Positions 48,781 to 60,177 of a DNA stretch of 64,000 nt are shown piece by piece (position 1 is the stretch's first letter; each line of letters opens with the position of its first letter). This DNA is from Rutidosis leptorrhynchoides (lineage: Eukaryota > Streptophyta > Magnoliopsida > Asterales > Asteraceae). The notes beneath the pieces were generated by a model. That model was not told the DNA's origin. It worked only from the letters and a program-made list of their open reading frames with translations, and did not search any database. Location: contig NC_092336.1 of assembly GCF_046630445.1 (NCBI RefSeq), positions 297,544,001 to 297,608,000 on the forward strand. The letters run 5' to 3'. The translations under genes were made by a program, and so were the position numbers.

Positions 48781-49395
48781 ATGTCTACCTCTAGAAAAAG
48801 TCCCATTGACTCACCTAATAATAATGAAGAGTCAAATGTAAATTGGAATGATTCGTGGACTGATTCACAAGTTCCCGAAGAGGAACCGGAAGAAGAGTAG
48901 GAACCGGAAGAAGAATCGGAACCGGAAGAAGAATCGGAACCGGAAGAAGAAATAGAACCAGTGGGGGAAATAATAAAACTGTTAAGTAGAAGAAAATCCT
49001 CAACCAACTGACCAAAGTTAATTATGGTCAATGGTGTTTCCGCCAAGGAAGCAAAGTATTGGGAGGATTACCAATTCTCCGATGAATCGGATCCCGACAA
49101 GGATTCCGATGATGTTATAGAAATTACCCCAACAAAATTTAATAAGGCAAAAGAGAACAATAAGGGAAAGGGCATAAAAATAGAGAAATTTGATTCCAAA
49201 CCCGATGAACTTTATATGTATCGTCAACACCCGTATTTCTTAAGTTGTGACAATAACCCGGGAACCTCTAAACCACCAGGTTTTTCTAAACCAATGTGGA
49301 AAACGACGGCTCCTATTAGGGGAACATCATATATCCCTAGAAACTTGGCAAAACGAACCAAAACCGAAGAAGAAGAAATGAGCGAATCAGAATAA
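48781..49395 (+). pseudogene. Acidic ORF1 of element A, with two stops
   Basis: Frame of about 204 codons from ATG at 48781 to TAA at 49393-49395, broken by TAG (48898-48900) inside the Glu/Pro repeats and TGA (49009-49011). From Met 49024 the last 123 codons are open. Parts: N-terminal SPIDSPNNNEESN; EPEEESEPEEE repeats; LLSRRKSS; acidic WEDYQFSDESDPDKDSDDV; KENNKGKGIKIEK; then a Pro/Gly-rich part (GTSKPPGFSKP); and an acidic end (EEEEMSESE). The sister ORF in B lacks these stops. No known family is recognised. It might be an accessory protein, a nuclear or chromatin-binding disordered protein, or a leader of Gag. Placed 137 bp before the F-box ORF. Confidence 0.55.
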
Positions 49396-49494
49396 GATAG
49401 CTGTATTCGTGTGGTGTAATATATGTAATATAGTGTGCTTATGCTTTATGATATATGTAAAAATTGCTTGCATTAATAAGTATTTTTTTTATGA

Positions 49495-49518
49495 ATCTAA
49501 CTCTTGTCTATTTTACAG
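49495..49518 (+). promoter_or_regulatory. Possible 3' splice site before the F-box ORF of A
   Basis: CTAAC, a short pyrimidine-rich stretch and TTTTACAG ending at 49518, 14 bases before the F-box ATG (49533). This is the layout of a plant branch site plus acceptor. In B the AG is AA (59137-59138). Which donor would pair with it is not known. Confidence 0.35.
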
Positions 49519-49532
49519 TATAAAAACACAAA

Positions 49533-50216
49533 ATGGATAGACAACCCAATATTTTAAGAGACCTACCCGGAGACATGATTGATGAAATCTTATCTAGAGT
49601 CGGTCAGAATTCTTCGGCACAACTATTTACGGCGAAATCAGTTTGTAAGACATTCGAAGAACGTTCCAAGAATGTCTTGGTTTATAAGAGACTTTCGTTT
49701 GAAAGATGGGGGATATCACATTGGGAAACCCATAAGTTACGATGTGTTTACTTTGACGCATATATTGCGGGGAACCCAAATGCTATTTTACGCAACGGGT
49801 TAAGTAATTATTTTGACTCAATGTATCCGAATATAGGACTTCATGATTTAGAAAAAGCGGCTAACATGCAACACAAAGAAGCATGCTATGCTTACGGGTT
49901 AGTAATGTTCGCTTCTCACCAAAGTGAGAAAAAGAACATCGGGCTACAACTATTAAACAAAACATTCCCACAAGTGACGGAGTCGGTAATTGGGGTAAGA
50001 AATGAGGTTTTTAGGTTATTACGAGACTGTTGGTCATTACGTAACCCTCATCCCTTTGACGACGTTACAACACGCTGTCTTATCAACGGCCATAACGGTT
50101 ATGTTCCACAAGACCAAGGATGGGAAGTAGTCCTACTAAAACCAGAATGCATAACTTGTTTCTGGACGTATGAATTACGTGTCTTTATTGCCTTTGCTGA
50201 ACAACTTGTGTACTAG
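49533..50216 (+). CDS. F-box protein encoded by retrotransposon A (captured host gene)
   Basis: 227 codons, intact. Residues about 8-50 form an F-box: LRDLPGDMIDEILSRV, NSSAQLFTAKSVCKTF, then VYKRLSFERW. F-boxes bind SKP1 and link a target to an SCF ubiquitin ligase. The middle (about 100-140: LHDLEKAANMQHKEACYAYG, then GLQLL) resembles the SEL1/TPR-like repeat seen in plant F-box proteins of the At1g67623/At2g35280 kind. The C terminus has Cys residues and CFWTYELRVF, also reminiscent of that group. It lies between ORF1 and gag, is not part of the gag-pol frame, and has a good start context (acaaaATGG). B carries a 227-codon homologue with about 13 replacements. Function in the element is inferred: it might redirect host protein turnover or silencing factors. 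Confidence 0.82.
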   Translation: MDRQPNILRDLPGDMIDEILSRVGQNSSAQLFTAKSVCKTFEERSKNVLVYKRLSFERWGISHWETHKLRCVYFDAYIAGNPNAILRNGLSNYFDSMYPNIGLHDLEKAANMQHKEACYAYGLVMFASHQSEKKNIGLQLLNKTFPQVTESVIGVRNEVFRLLRDCWSLRNPHPFDDVTTRCLINGHNGYVPQDQGWEVVLLKPECITCFWTYELRVFIAFAEQLVY

Positions 50217-50406
50217 CTAGAATTATCTTGACAACTATCTTGTATCAAAGTTATTGTGTTCTATATTTCATGCTTTATATAAAATAAGCGGTATTGTAAG
50301 TTTGTAAAATATTGTATAAAAGTTTGAACGCGAAATATTATTATAATCAGTTTTTCATATAGAATTGTAGTAGTTGAATTGTATATTAGCTACTAAGTAT
50401 GAACTT

Positions 50407-50419
50407 AACGGGTAGGTAC
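50407..50419 (+). other. Internal polypurine-like motif, element A
   Basis: AACGGGTAGGTAC, about 140 bp before the gag start. The tract before the 3' LTR of this element is AACAGGCAGGTAC. Around it, CGGGTAGGTACTACACG is nearly self-complementary; B has the better CGGGTAGGTACTACCCG. Confidence 0.5.
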
Positions 50420-50557
50420 TACACGAATTTAAACTTATAAAACGCTAATATGAAGAAAAAGCTTTTATAAATGAGTTCATATTATGCTACGAAATACTAT
50501 TAACTACTCTTAATATTCTGTATGATTAACTTGTTCCATTTGACTATTTTGAAGTAA

Positions 50558-51406
50558 ATGGCACCGACTACTCGACACACCGTGAATATGAATGAAGAGG
50601 AATTCCGTACTTTTCTAGCTTCAAACATAGCCGCAGTACAGGCTGCGCTACATACCAACAATAACCTTGGATCTAGCTGTACAGGAAATCGAGTAGGATG
50701 CACCTACAAAGAATTCACTGCCTGCAAACCTTTGGAATTTGATGGAACCGAAGGACCGATCGGATTGAAACGGTGGACCGAGAAGGTCGAATCGGTGTTT
50801 GCCATAAGTAAGTGTACTGAAGAGGACAAAGTGAAGTACGCTACGCATACCTTCACAGGTTCTGCGTTAACATGGTGGAATACCTATCTAGAGCAAGTGG
50901 GACAAGATGATGTGTACGCACTACCGTGGTCAGCATTCAAGCACTTGATGAACGAGAAGTACCGTCCCAGAACCGAGGTCAATAAGCTCAAGACAGAACT
51001 TAGAGGGTTACGAACCCAAGGATTTGATATTACCACATACGAAAGACGATTCACAGAATTGTGCCTATTGTGTCCGGGAGCGTTCGAAGATGAGGAAGAG
51101 AAGATCGACGCGTTTGTGAAAGGATTACCAGAAAGAATCCAAGAAGATATAAGTTCACACGAGCCCACCTCCATACAACAGGCATGTAGAATGGCTCACA
51201 AACTAGTGAACCAGATTGAAGAAAGAATTAAAGAACAGACTGTTGAAGAGGCCAATGTGAAGCAAGTCAAAAGAAAGTGGGAGGAAAACGGTGATAAGAA
51301 TCACCAATACAACAACAACAACAATTACAACAATAATCGCAACAACTATCTCAATAATCGCAAAATCAATCGCAACTACAACAAAAGGCCCAACAACAAC
51401 AACAAT

Positions 51407-51458
<52 letters not shown>

Positions 51459-54400
51459 GCAACTACAACAATCATCCCAACAACAATAATAACCGCAACA
51501 ACAACAACAATCAGAAGCAACTATGCCAAAGGTGTGAAAAGCATCACTCGGGGTTCTGTACCAAATTTTGCAACAAGTGTAAAAGAAATGGTCATAGCGC
51601 GGTGAAGTGTGAGGTCTACGGACCAGGGGTAAACAGAACGAAAGGAACTAATGGTGTCGGAACGAGTAATGGCAGAGCAAGTAGTGTCGGAGCAAGTTAT
51701 GCCAATGTAGTTTATTATAAATGTGGAAAATCGGGCCACATTATTAGAAATTGCCCGAACCAGGAGAACACGAATGGACAAGGCCGCGGAAGAGTTTTCA
51801 ATATTAATGCGGCAGAGGCACAGGAAGACCCGGAGCTTGTTACGGGTACGTTTCTTATTGATAATAAATTTGCTTACGTTTTATTTGATTCGGGTGCGGA
51901 TAGAAGCTATATGAGTAGAGATTTTTGTGCTAAATTAAGTTGTCCATTGACGCCGTTGGATAGTAAATTTTTACTCGAATTAGCAAACGGTAAATTAATT
52001 TCAGCAGATAATATATGCTGGAATCGAGAAATTAAACTGGGTAGCAAAATATTTAAGATTGATTTGATACCAGTAGTGTTAGGGAGTTTTGATGTAATAG
52101 TTGGCATGGACTGGCTGAAGAAGGTGAAAGCAGAGATCGTATGTTATAAAAATGCAATTCGCATTGTACGAGAAGAAGGAGAACCCTTAATGGTGTACGG
52201 AGAAAAGGGCAACATGAAGCTACATCTTATTAGTGATTTGAAGGCACAAAAACTAATAAGAAAAGGTTGCTATGCTGTTCTAGCACACGTTGAGAAAGTA
52301 CAAACTGAAGAAAAGAGAATCAATGATGTTCCCGTCGCAAAAGAATTTCCCGATGTATTTCCGAAAGAATTACCGGGACTACCTCCACATCGATCTGTTG
52401 AATTTCAAATAGATCTTGTACCAGGAGCTGCACCAATAGCTCGTGCTCCTTATAGACTCGCACCCAGCGAGATGAAAGAAATGCAAAGCCAACTGCAAGA
52501 ACTATTAGAACTTGGTTTCATTCGACCAAGCACATCACCATGGGGAGCTCCTGTTTTGTTTGTCAAGAAGAAGGATGGTACATTTAGGTTGTGTATTGAC
52601 TACAGAGAGTTGAACAAACTTACCATCAAAAACCGTTATCCACTGCCGAGAATTGATGACTTATTTGATCAACTACAAGGCTCGTCGGTTTATTCAAAGA
52701 TCGATTTACGTTCTGGATATCATCAAATGCGAGTAAAGGAGGATGATATTCCAAAAACTGCTTTTAGGACGCGTTATGGTCATTACGAGTTTATGGTTAT
52801 GCCGTTTGAATTGACTAACGCACCAGCTGTGTTCATGGACCTTATGAACCGAGTGTGTGGGCCATATCTTGACAAGTTTGTCATTGTTTTCATCGATGAC
52901 ATACTTATTTAATCAAAGAAAGATCAAGAGCACGAAGAACATTTGAGAAAAGTGCTAGAAGTATTGAGGAAAGAAAAATTGTACGCTAAGTTTTCAAAGT
53001 GTGCATTTTGGTTGGAAGAATTTCAATTCCTCGGTCACATAGTGAACAAAGAAGGTATCCAGGTGGACCCGGCAAAGATCGAAACCGTTGAAAAGTGGGA
53101 AACCCCAAAAACTCCGAAGCATATACGTCAATTTTTAGGATTGGCTGGTTACTACAGAAGATTCATCCAAGATTTCTCCAAAATAGCAAAACCCTTGACT
53201 GCATTAAAGCATAAAGGGAAGAAATTTGAATGGAAGGATGAACAAGAGAAGGCGTTTCAATTATTGAAGAAAAAGCTAACTACGGCACCTATATTGTCGT
53301 TGCCTGAAGGGAATGATGATTTTGTGATTTATTGTGACGCATCAAAGCAAGGCCTCGGTTGTGTATTAATGCAACGGACGAAGGTGATTGCTTATGCATC
53401 TAGACAATTGAAGATTCACGAGCAAAATTATACGACGCATGATTTGGAATTAGGCGCGGTTGTTTTTGCATTAAAGACTTGGAGGCACTACTTATATGGG
53501 GTCAAAAGTATTATATATACCGACCACAAAAGTCTTCAACACATATTTAATCAGAAACAGCTGAATATGAGGCAGCGTAGGTGGATTGAATTGTTGAATG
53601 ATTACGACTTTGAGATTCGTTATCACCCGGGGAAGGCAAATGTGGTAGCCGACGCCTTGAGCAGAAAGGACAGAGAACCCATTCGAGTAAAATCTATGAA
53701 TATAATGATTCACACTAACCTTACTACTCAAATAAAGGAGGCGCAACAAGGAGTTTTAAAAGAGGGAAATTTAAAGGATGAAATACCCAAAGGATCGGAG
53801 AAGCATCTTAATATTCGGGAAGACGGAACCCGGTATAGGGATGAAAGAATTTGGGTACCAAAATTTGGAGATATGAGAGAAATGGTACTTAAAGAAGCTC
53901 ATAAAACCAAATACTCAATACATCCTGGAACGGGGAAGATGTACAAAGATCTTAAGAAACATTTTTGGTGGCCAGGTATGAAAGCCGATATTGCTAAATA
54001 TGTAGGAGAATGTTTGACATGTTCTAAGGTCAAAGCTGAACATCAGAAACCATAAGGTCTACTACAACAACCTGAAATCCAGGAATGGAAATGGGAAAAC
54101 ATTACCATGGATTTCATTACTAAATTGCCAAGGACTGCAAGTGGTTATGATACTATTTGGGTAATAGTTAATCGTCTCACCAAGTCAGCACACTTCCTGC
54201 CAATAAGAGAAGATGACAAGATGGAGAAGTTAGCACGACTGTATTTGAAGGAAGTCGTCTCCAGACATGGAACACCAATCTCTATTATCTCTTATAGGGA
54301 TGGCAGATTTATTTCAAGATTCTGGCAGACATTACAGCAAGCATTGGGAACTCGTCTAGACATGAGTATTGCCTATCATCCACAAACTGATGGGCAGAGC

Positions 54401-55174
54401 AAAAGGACAATACAAACGCTTGAAGACATGCTACGAGCTTGTGTTATTGATTTCGGAAACAGTTGGGATCGACATCTACCGTTAGCAGAATTTTCCTACA
54501 ACAACAGCTACCATTCAAGCATTGAGATGGCCCCGTTTGAAGCACTTTATGGTAGAAAGTGCAGGTCTCCAATTTGTTGGAGTGAAGTGGGGGATAGACA
54601 GATTACAGATCCGGAGATAATACAAGAAACTACCGAGAAAATCATCCAAATTCAACAAAGATTGAAAACCGCCCAGAGTCGACAAAAGAGCTACGCGGAT
54701 AGTAAAAGAAAAGATATAGAGTTTGAAATTGGAGAAATGGTCATGCTTAAGGTTTCACCTTGGAAAGGCGTTGTTCGATTTGGTAAACGGGGGAAACTAA
54801 ATCCAAGGTACATTGGACCATTCAAGATTAGAGATCGTGTCAGACCAGTAGCTTACCAACTGGAGCTACCTCAACAACTCGCGGCCGTACATAACACTTT
54901 CCACGTCTCAAATTTGAAGAAATGTTTTGCTAAAGAAGATCTCACTATTCCGTTGGACGAAATCCAAATCAATGAAAAACTTAAATTCATTGAAGAACCC
55001 GTCGAAATAATGGATCGTGAGATTAAGAGACTTAAACAAAACAAGATACCGATTGTTAAGGTTTGATGGAATGCTCGTAGAGGACCCGAGTTCACCTGGG
55101 AGCGTGAAGATCAGATGAAGAAGAAATACCCTTATTTATTTCCAGAAGATACGTCAACACCTCCAACTGCTTAA
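50558..55174 (+). pseudogene. gag-pol polyprotein of Tekay chromovirus A, three stops
   Basis: One frame of 1538 codons interrupted by TAA 52910-52912, TAA 54053-54055 and TGA 55064-55066. Order: Gag core (residues ~60-220, [13 protein letters not shown]); poly-Asn linker; zinc knuckles ([14 protein letters not shown] intact; the next one reads [14 protein letters not shown], its first Cys lost); retropepsin FDSGADRSY (D at residue ~444); RT ([28 protein letters not shown] directly followed by the first stop); RNase H ([14 protein letters not shown]); integrase zinc-binding part (CLTCSK); integrase core; HNTFHVSN; chromodomain ([13 protein letters not shown] ... GPEFTWEREDQM). In the integrase core the second catalytic Asp is Tyr (SYRDGRF) and the catalytic Glu is Lys (GQSKRT). 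So the copy is dead several times over. Confidence 0.9.
51393..51460 (+). repeat. AAC-repeat in gag (poly-Asn linker)
   Basis: AAC/AAT trinucleotide run encoding over 20 consecutive Asn in A; shorter in B (about 61012-61050). An expansion-prone site that changes Gag length between sister copies. Confidence 0.9.
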
Positions 55175-55196
55175 AATTTCGGGACGAAATTTATTT

Positions 55197-55209
55197 AACA
55201 GGCAGGTAC
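55197..55209 (+). other. Polypurine tract of element A
   Basis: AACAGGCAGGTAC, abutting the 3' LTR at 55210. Confidence 0.75.
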
Positions 55210-58200
55210 TGTAGTGACCCGAACTTTTCCATGTTTATATATATATATTAAATGAAATTGTTATTTACATGATTAAGTGTTTCCAACATGTTAAGTAATC
55301 AAACTTATTAAGACTTGATTAATTGGAATAGGTTTCATATAGACAAATGACCACCCAAGTTGACCGGTGATTCACGAACGTTAAAACTTGTAAAAACTAT
55401 ACGATGACATATATATGGTTATATATATAGTTAACATGATTTTATTATAAGTATGTATCTCATTAAGTATTTTAACAATGAGTTATATACATAAAAATGA
55501 GACTATTAAATTAAGAAACTCGAAAACGATATATATAACGATTATCGTTATAACGTCTTACTAGGTACATATGAATCATATTAAGATATTGATACACTTG
55601 GTTAATTATGTTAAATGATAAGTAAATATATTATTAAGTGTATTAACAATGAACTACATATGTAAAAATAAGACTACTAACTTAATGATTTTGAAACGAG
55701 ACATATATGTAACGATTATCGTTGTAACGACATTTAATGTATATAGATCATATTAAGAGATATTCGTACATCATAATATCATGATAATATAATAATTTAA
55801 AATCTCATTTGATATTATAAACATTGGGTTAACAACATTTAACAAGATCGTTAACCTAAATGTTTCAAAACAACATTTACATGTAACGACTAACGATGAC
55901 TTAACGACTCAGTTAAAATGTATATACATGTAGTGTTTTAATATGTATTCATACACTTTTGAAAGACTTCAAGACACTTATCAAAATACTTCTACTTAAC
56001 AAAAATGCTTACAATTACATCCTCGTTCAGTTTCATCAACAATTCTACTCGTATGCACCCGTATTCATACTCGTACAATACACAGCTTTTAGATGTATGT
56101 ACTATTGGTATATACACTCTAATGATCAGCTCTTAGCAGCCCATGTGAGTCACCTAACACATGTGGGAACCATCATTTGGCAACTAGCATGAAATATCTC
56201 ATAAAATTACAAAAATATGAGTAATCATTCATGACTTATTTACATGAAAACAAAATTACATATCCTTTATATCTAATCCATACACCAACGACCAAAAACA
56301 CCTACAAACACTTTCATTCTTCAATTTTCTTCATCTAATTGATCTCTCTCAAGTTCTATCTTCAAGTTCTAAGGTTCTTCATAAATTCCAAAAGTTCTAG
56401 TTTCATAAAATCAAGAATACTTCCAAGATTGCAAGTTTACTTCCAAGTTTTCTAAATCCATTCCAAGTAATCATCCAAGATCAAGAAACCTTTGTTACTT
56501 ACAGTAGGTTATATTTCTAATACAAGGTAATAATCATATTAAAACTTTAATTCAATTTCTATAACTATAACAATCTTATTTCGAGTGGATATCTTACTTG
56601 AAATTGTTTTCGTGTCATGATTCTGCTTCAAGAACTTTCAAGCCATCCAAGGATCCTTTGAAGCTAGATCTATTTTTCTCATTTCCAGTAGGTTTATCCA
56701 AGGAACTTGAGGTAGTAATGATGTTCATAACATCATTCGATTCATACATATAAAGCTATCTTATTCGAAGGTTTAAACTTGTAATCACTAGAACATAGTT
56801 TAGTTAATTCTAACCTTGTTCGAAAATAAAAGTTAATCCTTCTAACTTGACTTTTAAAATCAACTAAAGACATGTTCTATATCTATATGATATGCTAACT
56901 TAATGATTTAAAACCTGGAAACACGAAAAACACCGTAAAATTATATTTACGCCGTCGTAGTAACACCGCGGATTGTTTTGGGTTAGTTAATTAAAAACTA
57001 TGATAAACTTTGATTTAAAAGTTGTTCTTCTGGAAAAATGATTTTTCTTATGAACATGAAACTATATCCAAAAATCATGGTTAAACTCAAAGTGGAAGTT
57101 TGTTTTCTAAAATGGTCATCTAGACGTCGTTCTTTCGACTGAAATGACTACCTTTACAAAAATGACTTGTAACTTATATTTCCGACAATAAACCTATACT
57201 TTTTCTGTTTAGATTCATAAAATAGAGTTCAATATGAAACCATAGCAATTTGATTCACTCAAAACGGATTTAAAATGAAGAAGTTATGGGTAAAACAAGA
57301 TTGGATAATTTTTCTTGTTGTAGCAACGTGAAAATTGGTAAAAAATCTATATTAATCGTATCCTAGCTAACTTATATTGTATTATACATGTATTCTAATA
57401 TATTATGTAATCTTGGGATACCATAGACACGTATGCAAATGTTTTGACATATCATATCGACCCATGTGTATATATTATTTGGAACAACCATAGACACTCT
57501 ATATGCAGTAATGTGGGAGTTAGCTATACAGGGTTGAGGTTGATTCCAAAAATATATATACTTTGAGTTGTGATCTAGCCTGAGACGTGTATACACTGGG
57601 TCGTGGATTGATTCAAGATAATATATATCAATTTTTTTCTGTACATCTAACTTTGGACAACTAATTGTAGGTTACTAACGAGGACAGCTAACTTAATGAA
57701 CTTAAAACATCAAAATGTATTAAAAGTGTTGTAAATATATTTTGAACATACTTTGATATATATGTACATATTTGTTATAGGTTCGTGAATCGACCAGTGG
57801 CCAAGTCTTACTTCCCGACGAAGTAAAAATCTGTGAAAGTGAGTTATAGTCCCACTTTTAAAATCTAATATTTTTGGGATGAGAATACATGCAGGTTTTA
57901 TAAATGATTTACAAAATAGACACAAGTACGTGAAACTACATTCTATGGTTGAATTATCGAAATCGAATATGCCCCTTTTTATTAAGTCTGATAATCTAAG
58001 AATTAGGGAACAGACACCCTAATTGACGCGAATCCTAAAGATAGATCTATTGGGCCTAACAAACCCTATCCAAAGTACCGGATGCTTTAGTACTTCGAAA
58101 TTTATATCATATCCGAAGGGTGTCCTTGAATGATGGGGATATTCTTATATATGCATCTTGTTAATGTCGGTTACCAGGTGTTCACCATATGAATGATTTT

Positions 58201-58672
58201 TATCTCTATGTATGGGATGTGTATTGAAATATGAAATCTTGTGTTCTATTGTTACGATTTGATATATATAGGTTAAACCTATAACTCACCAACATTTTTG
58301 TTGACGTTTAAAGCATGTTTATTCTCAGGTGAATACTAAGAGCTTCCGCTGTTGCATACTAAAATAAGGACAAGATTTGGAGTCCATGTTTGTATGATAT
58401 TGTGTAAAAACTGCATTCAAGAAACTGATTTCGATGTAACATATTTGTATTGTAAACCATTATGTAATGGTCGTGTGTAAACAAGATATTTTAGATTATC
58501 ATTATTTGATAATCTACGTAAAGCTTTTTAAACCTTTATTTATGAAATAAAGGTTATGGTTTGTTTTAAAAATGAATGCAGTCTTTGAAAAACGTCTCAT
58601 ATAGAGGTCAAAACCTCGCAACGAAATCAATTAATATGGAACGTTTTTAATCAATAAGAACGGGACATTTCA
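55210..58672 (+). mobile_element. Element A 3' LTR, 3463 bp
   Basis: Same ends as the 5' LTR; followed by CAAAA and the continuation of ORF1 of B. Hairpin at 58290-58303. Confidence 0.92.
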
Positions 58673-58677
58673 CAAAA

Positions 58678-59016
58678 TATTGGGAGGATTACCAATTCTC
58701 CGATGAATCGGATTCCGACGAGAATTCTGATGATGTTATAGAAATTACCCCAAGTGAATTTAAAAAGGCAAAAGAAAATAATAAGGGAAAGGGCATAAAA
58801 ATAGAGAAATCTAATTCCAACCCCGATGAACTTTATATGTATCGTCAACCCCCGAAGTCCTTAAATTGTAACAATGACCCGGGAACCTCTAAACCACCAG
58901 GTTTTTCTAAACCGTTGTGGAAAACGACAGCTAGTATTAGGGGAACATCATATATCCCTAGAAACTTGGCAAAACGAACCAAAACCGAAGAAGAAGAAAC
59001 GAGCGAGTCAGAATAA
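58678..59016 (+). pseudogene. Acidic ORF1 of element B, 3' part
   Basis: Continues in frame from the break at 45134: 112 codons (WEDYQFSDESDSDENSDDV; KKAKENNKGKGIKIEK; GTSKPPGFSKPLWK; EEEETSESE) to TAA 59014-59016. Apart from the insertion of A the frame has no stop, so ORF1 of B was still open when A inserted. Counting both parts the protein would be about 199 residues. Function unknown. Confidence 0.6.
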
Positions 59017-59152
59017 GATAGTTGTATTCGTGTGGTGTAATATATGTAATATAGTGTGCTTATGCTTTATGATATATGTAAAAATTGCTTGTATTAATAA
59101 GTATTTTTTTATGAATCTAACTCTTGTCTATTTTACAATTTAAAAACACAAA

Positions 59153-59836
59153 ATGGATAGACAACCCAATATTTTAAGAGACCTACCCGGAGACATGATT
59201 GATGAAATCTTGTCTAGAGTCGATCAGAATTCCTCGGCACAACTATTTAAGGCGAGATCAGTTTGTAAGACATTCAAAGAACTTTCCAAGAATGTCTTGG
59301 TTTATAAGAGACTTTCGTTTGAAAGATGGGGGATATCACATTGGGAAACCCATACGTTACGATGTGTTTACTTTGACGCATATATTGCGGGGAACCCAAA
59401 TGCTATTTTACGCAACGGGTTAAGAAATTATTTTGACTCAATGTATCCGAATATAGGACTTCATGATTTAGAAAAAGCGGCTAACATGCAACATAAAGAA
59501 GCATGCTATGCTTACGGGTTAGTAATGTTCACTTCTCACCAAAGTGAGAAAAAGAACATCGGGCTACAGCTATTAAACAAAACGTTCCCACAAGTGACGG
59601 AGTCGGTAATTGGGGTAAGAAATGAGGTTTTTAGGTTATTACGAGACTGTTGGTCATTACGTAACCCTCGTCCCTTTAACGACGTTACAACACGCTGTCT
59701 TATCAACGGCCATAACGGTTATGTTCCACAAGACCAAGGATGGGAAGTAGTCCTAGTAAAACCAGAATGCATGACTTGTTTCTGGACGTATGAATTACGT
59801 GTCTTTATTGCCTTTGCTGAACGACTTGTGTACTAG
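59153..59836 (+). CDS. F-box protein encoded by retrotransposon B
   Basis: 227 codons, intact, the same length as in A and with no indel between them. F-box at residues ~8-50 (LRDLPGDMIDEILSRVDQNS, AQLFKARSVCKTFKELSK), SEL1-like middle (DLEKAANMQHKEACYAYGLV), C-terminal CFWTYELRVFIAFAERL. By eye I count 13 amino acid differences from A and about five silent ones, so there is no clear sign of selection between these two copies. The gag-pol of the same element has two frameshifts and three stops. The AG of the possible splice acceptor upstream is changed to AA here. It is probably expressed only if the LTR is active. Confidence 0.82.
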   Translation: MDRQPNILRDLPGDMIDEILSRVDQNSSAQLFKARSVCKTFKELSKNVLVYKRLSFERWGISHWETHTLRCVYFDAYIAGNPNAILRNGLRNYFDSMYPNIGLHDLEKAANMQHKEACYAYGLVMFTSHQSEKKNIGLQLLNKTFPQVTESVIGVRNEVFRLLRDCWSLRNPRPFNDVTTRCLINGHNGYVPQDQGWEVVLVKPECMTCFWTYELRVFIAFAERLVY

Positions 59837-60026
59837 CTAGAATTATCTTCACAACTATCTTGTATCAAAGTTATTGTGTGCTATATTTCATGCTTTATGT
59901 AAAATAAGCGGTATTGTAAGTTTGTAAAATATTGTATAAAAGTTTGAACGTGAAATATTAGTATAATCAGTTTTTCATATAGAATTGTATTAGTTGAATT
60001 GTATATTAGCTACTAAGTATGAACTT

Positions 60027-60039
60027 AACGGGTAGGTAC
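60027..60039 (+). other. Internal polypurine-like motif, element B
   Basis: AACGGGTAGGTAC within the near-palindrome CGGGTAGGTACTACCCG, 150 bp before gag. Confidence 0.5.
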
Positions 60040-60177
60040 TACCCGAATTTAAACTTATAAAACGCTAATATAAAGAAAAAGCTTTTATAAATGAGTTCAT
60101 ATTATGCTACGAAATACTATTAACTACTCTTAATATTCTGTATGATTAACTTGTTCCATTTGACTATTTTGAAGGAA

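Larger units (their letters stand above)
45135..58672 (+). mobile_element. Element A: complete Tekay-type retrotransposon with F-box gene
   Basis: LTRs 45135-48571 and 55210-58672 begin TGTAGTGACCC and end ACATTTCA. Duplication CAAAA at 45130-45134 and 58673-58677. Order inside: primer site, acidic ORF1 (two stops), F-box ORF (open), internal purine motif, gag-pol with chromodomain (three stops), purine tract. It inserted in the same orientation into ORF1 of its sister B, so it is the younger of the two. Confidence 0.94.

Noticed and set aside
51203..51520. Val/Ile-rich minus-strand ORF and Thr-rich plus-strand ORFs over the AAC repeat of gag
   Set aside because: Alternative frames of the poly-Asn coding repeat.
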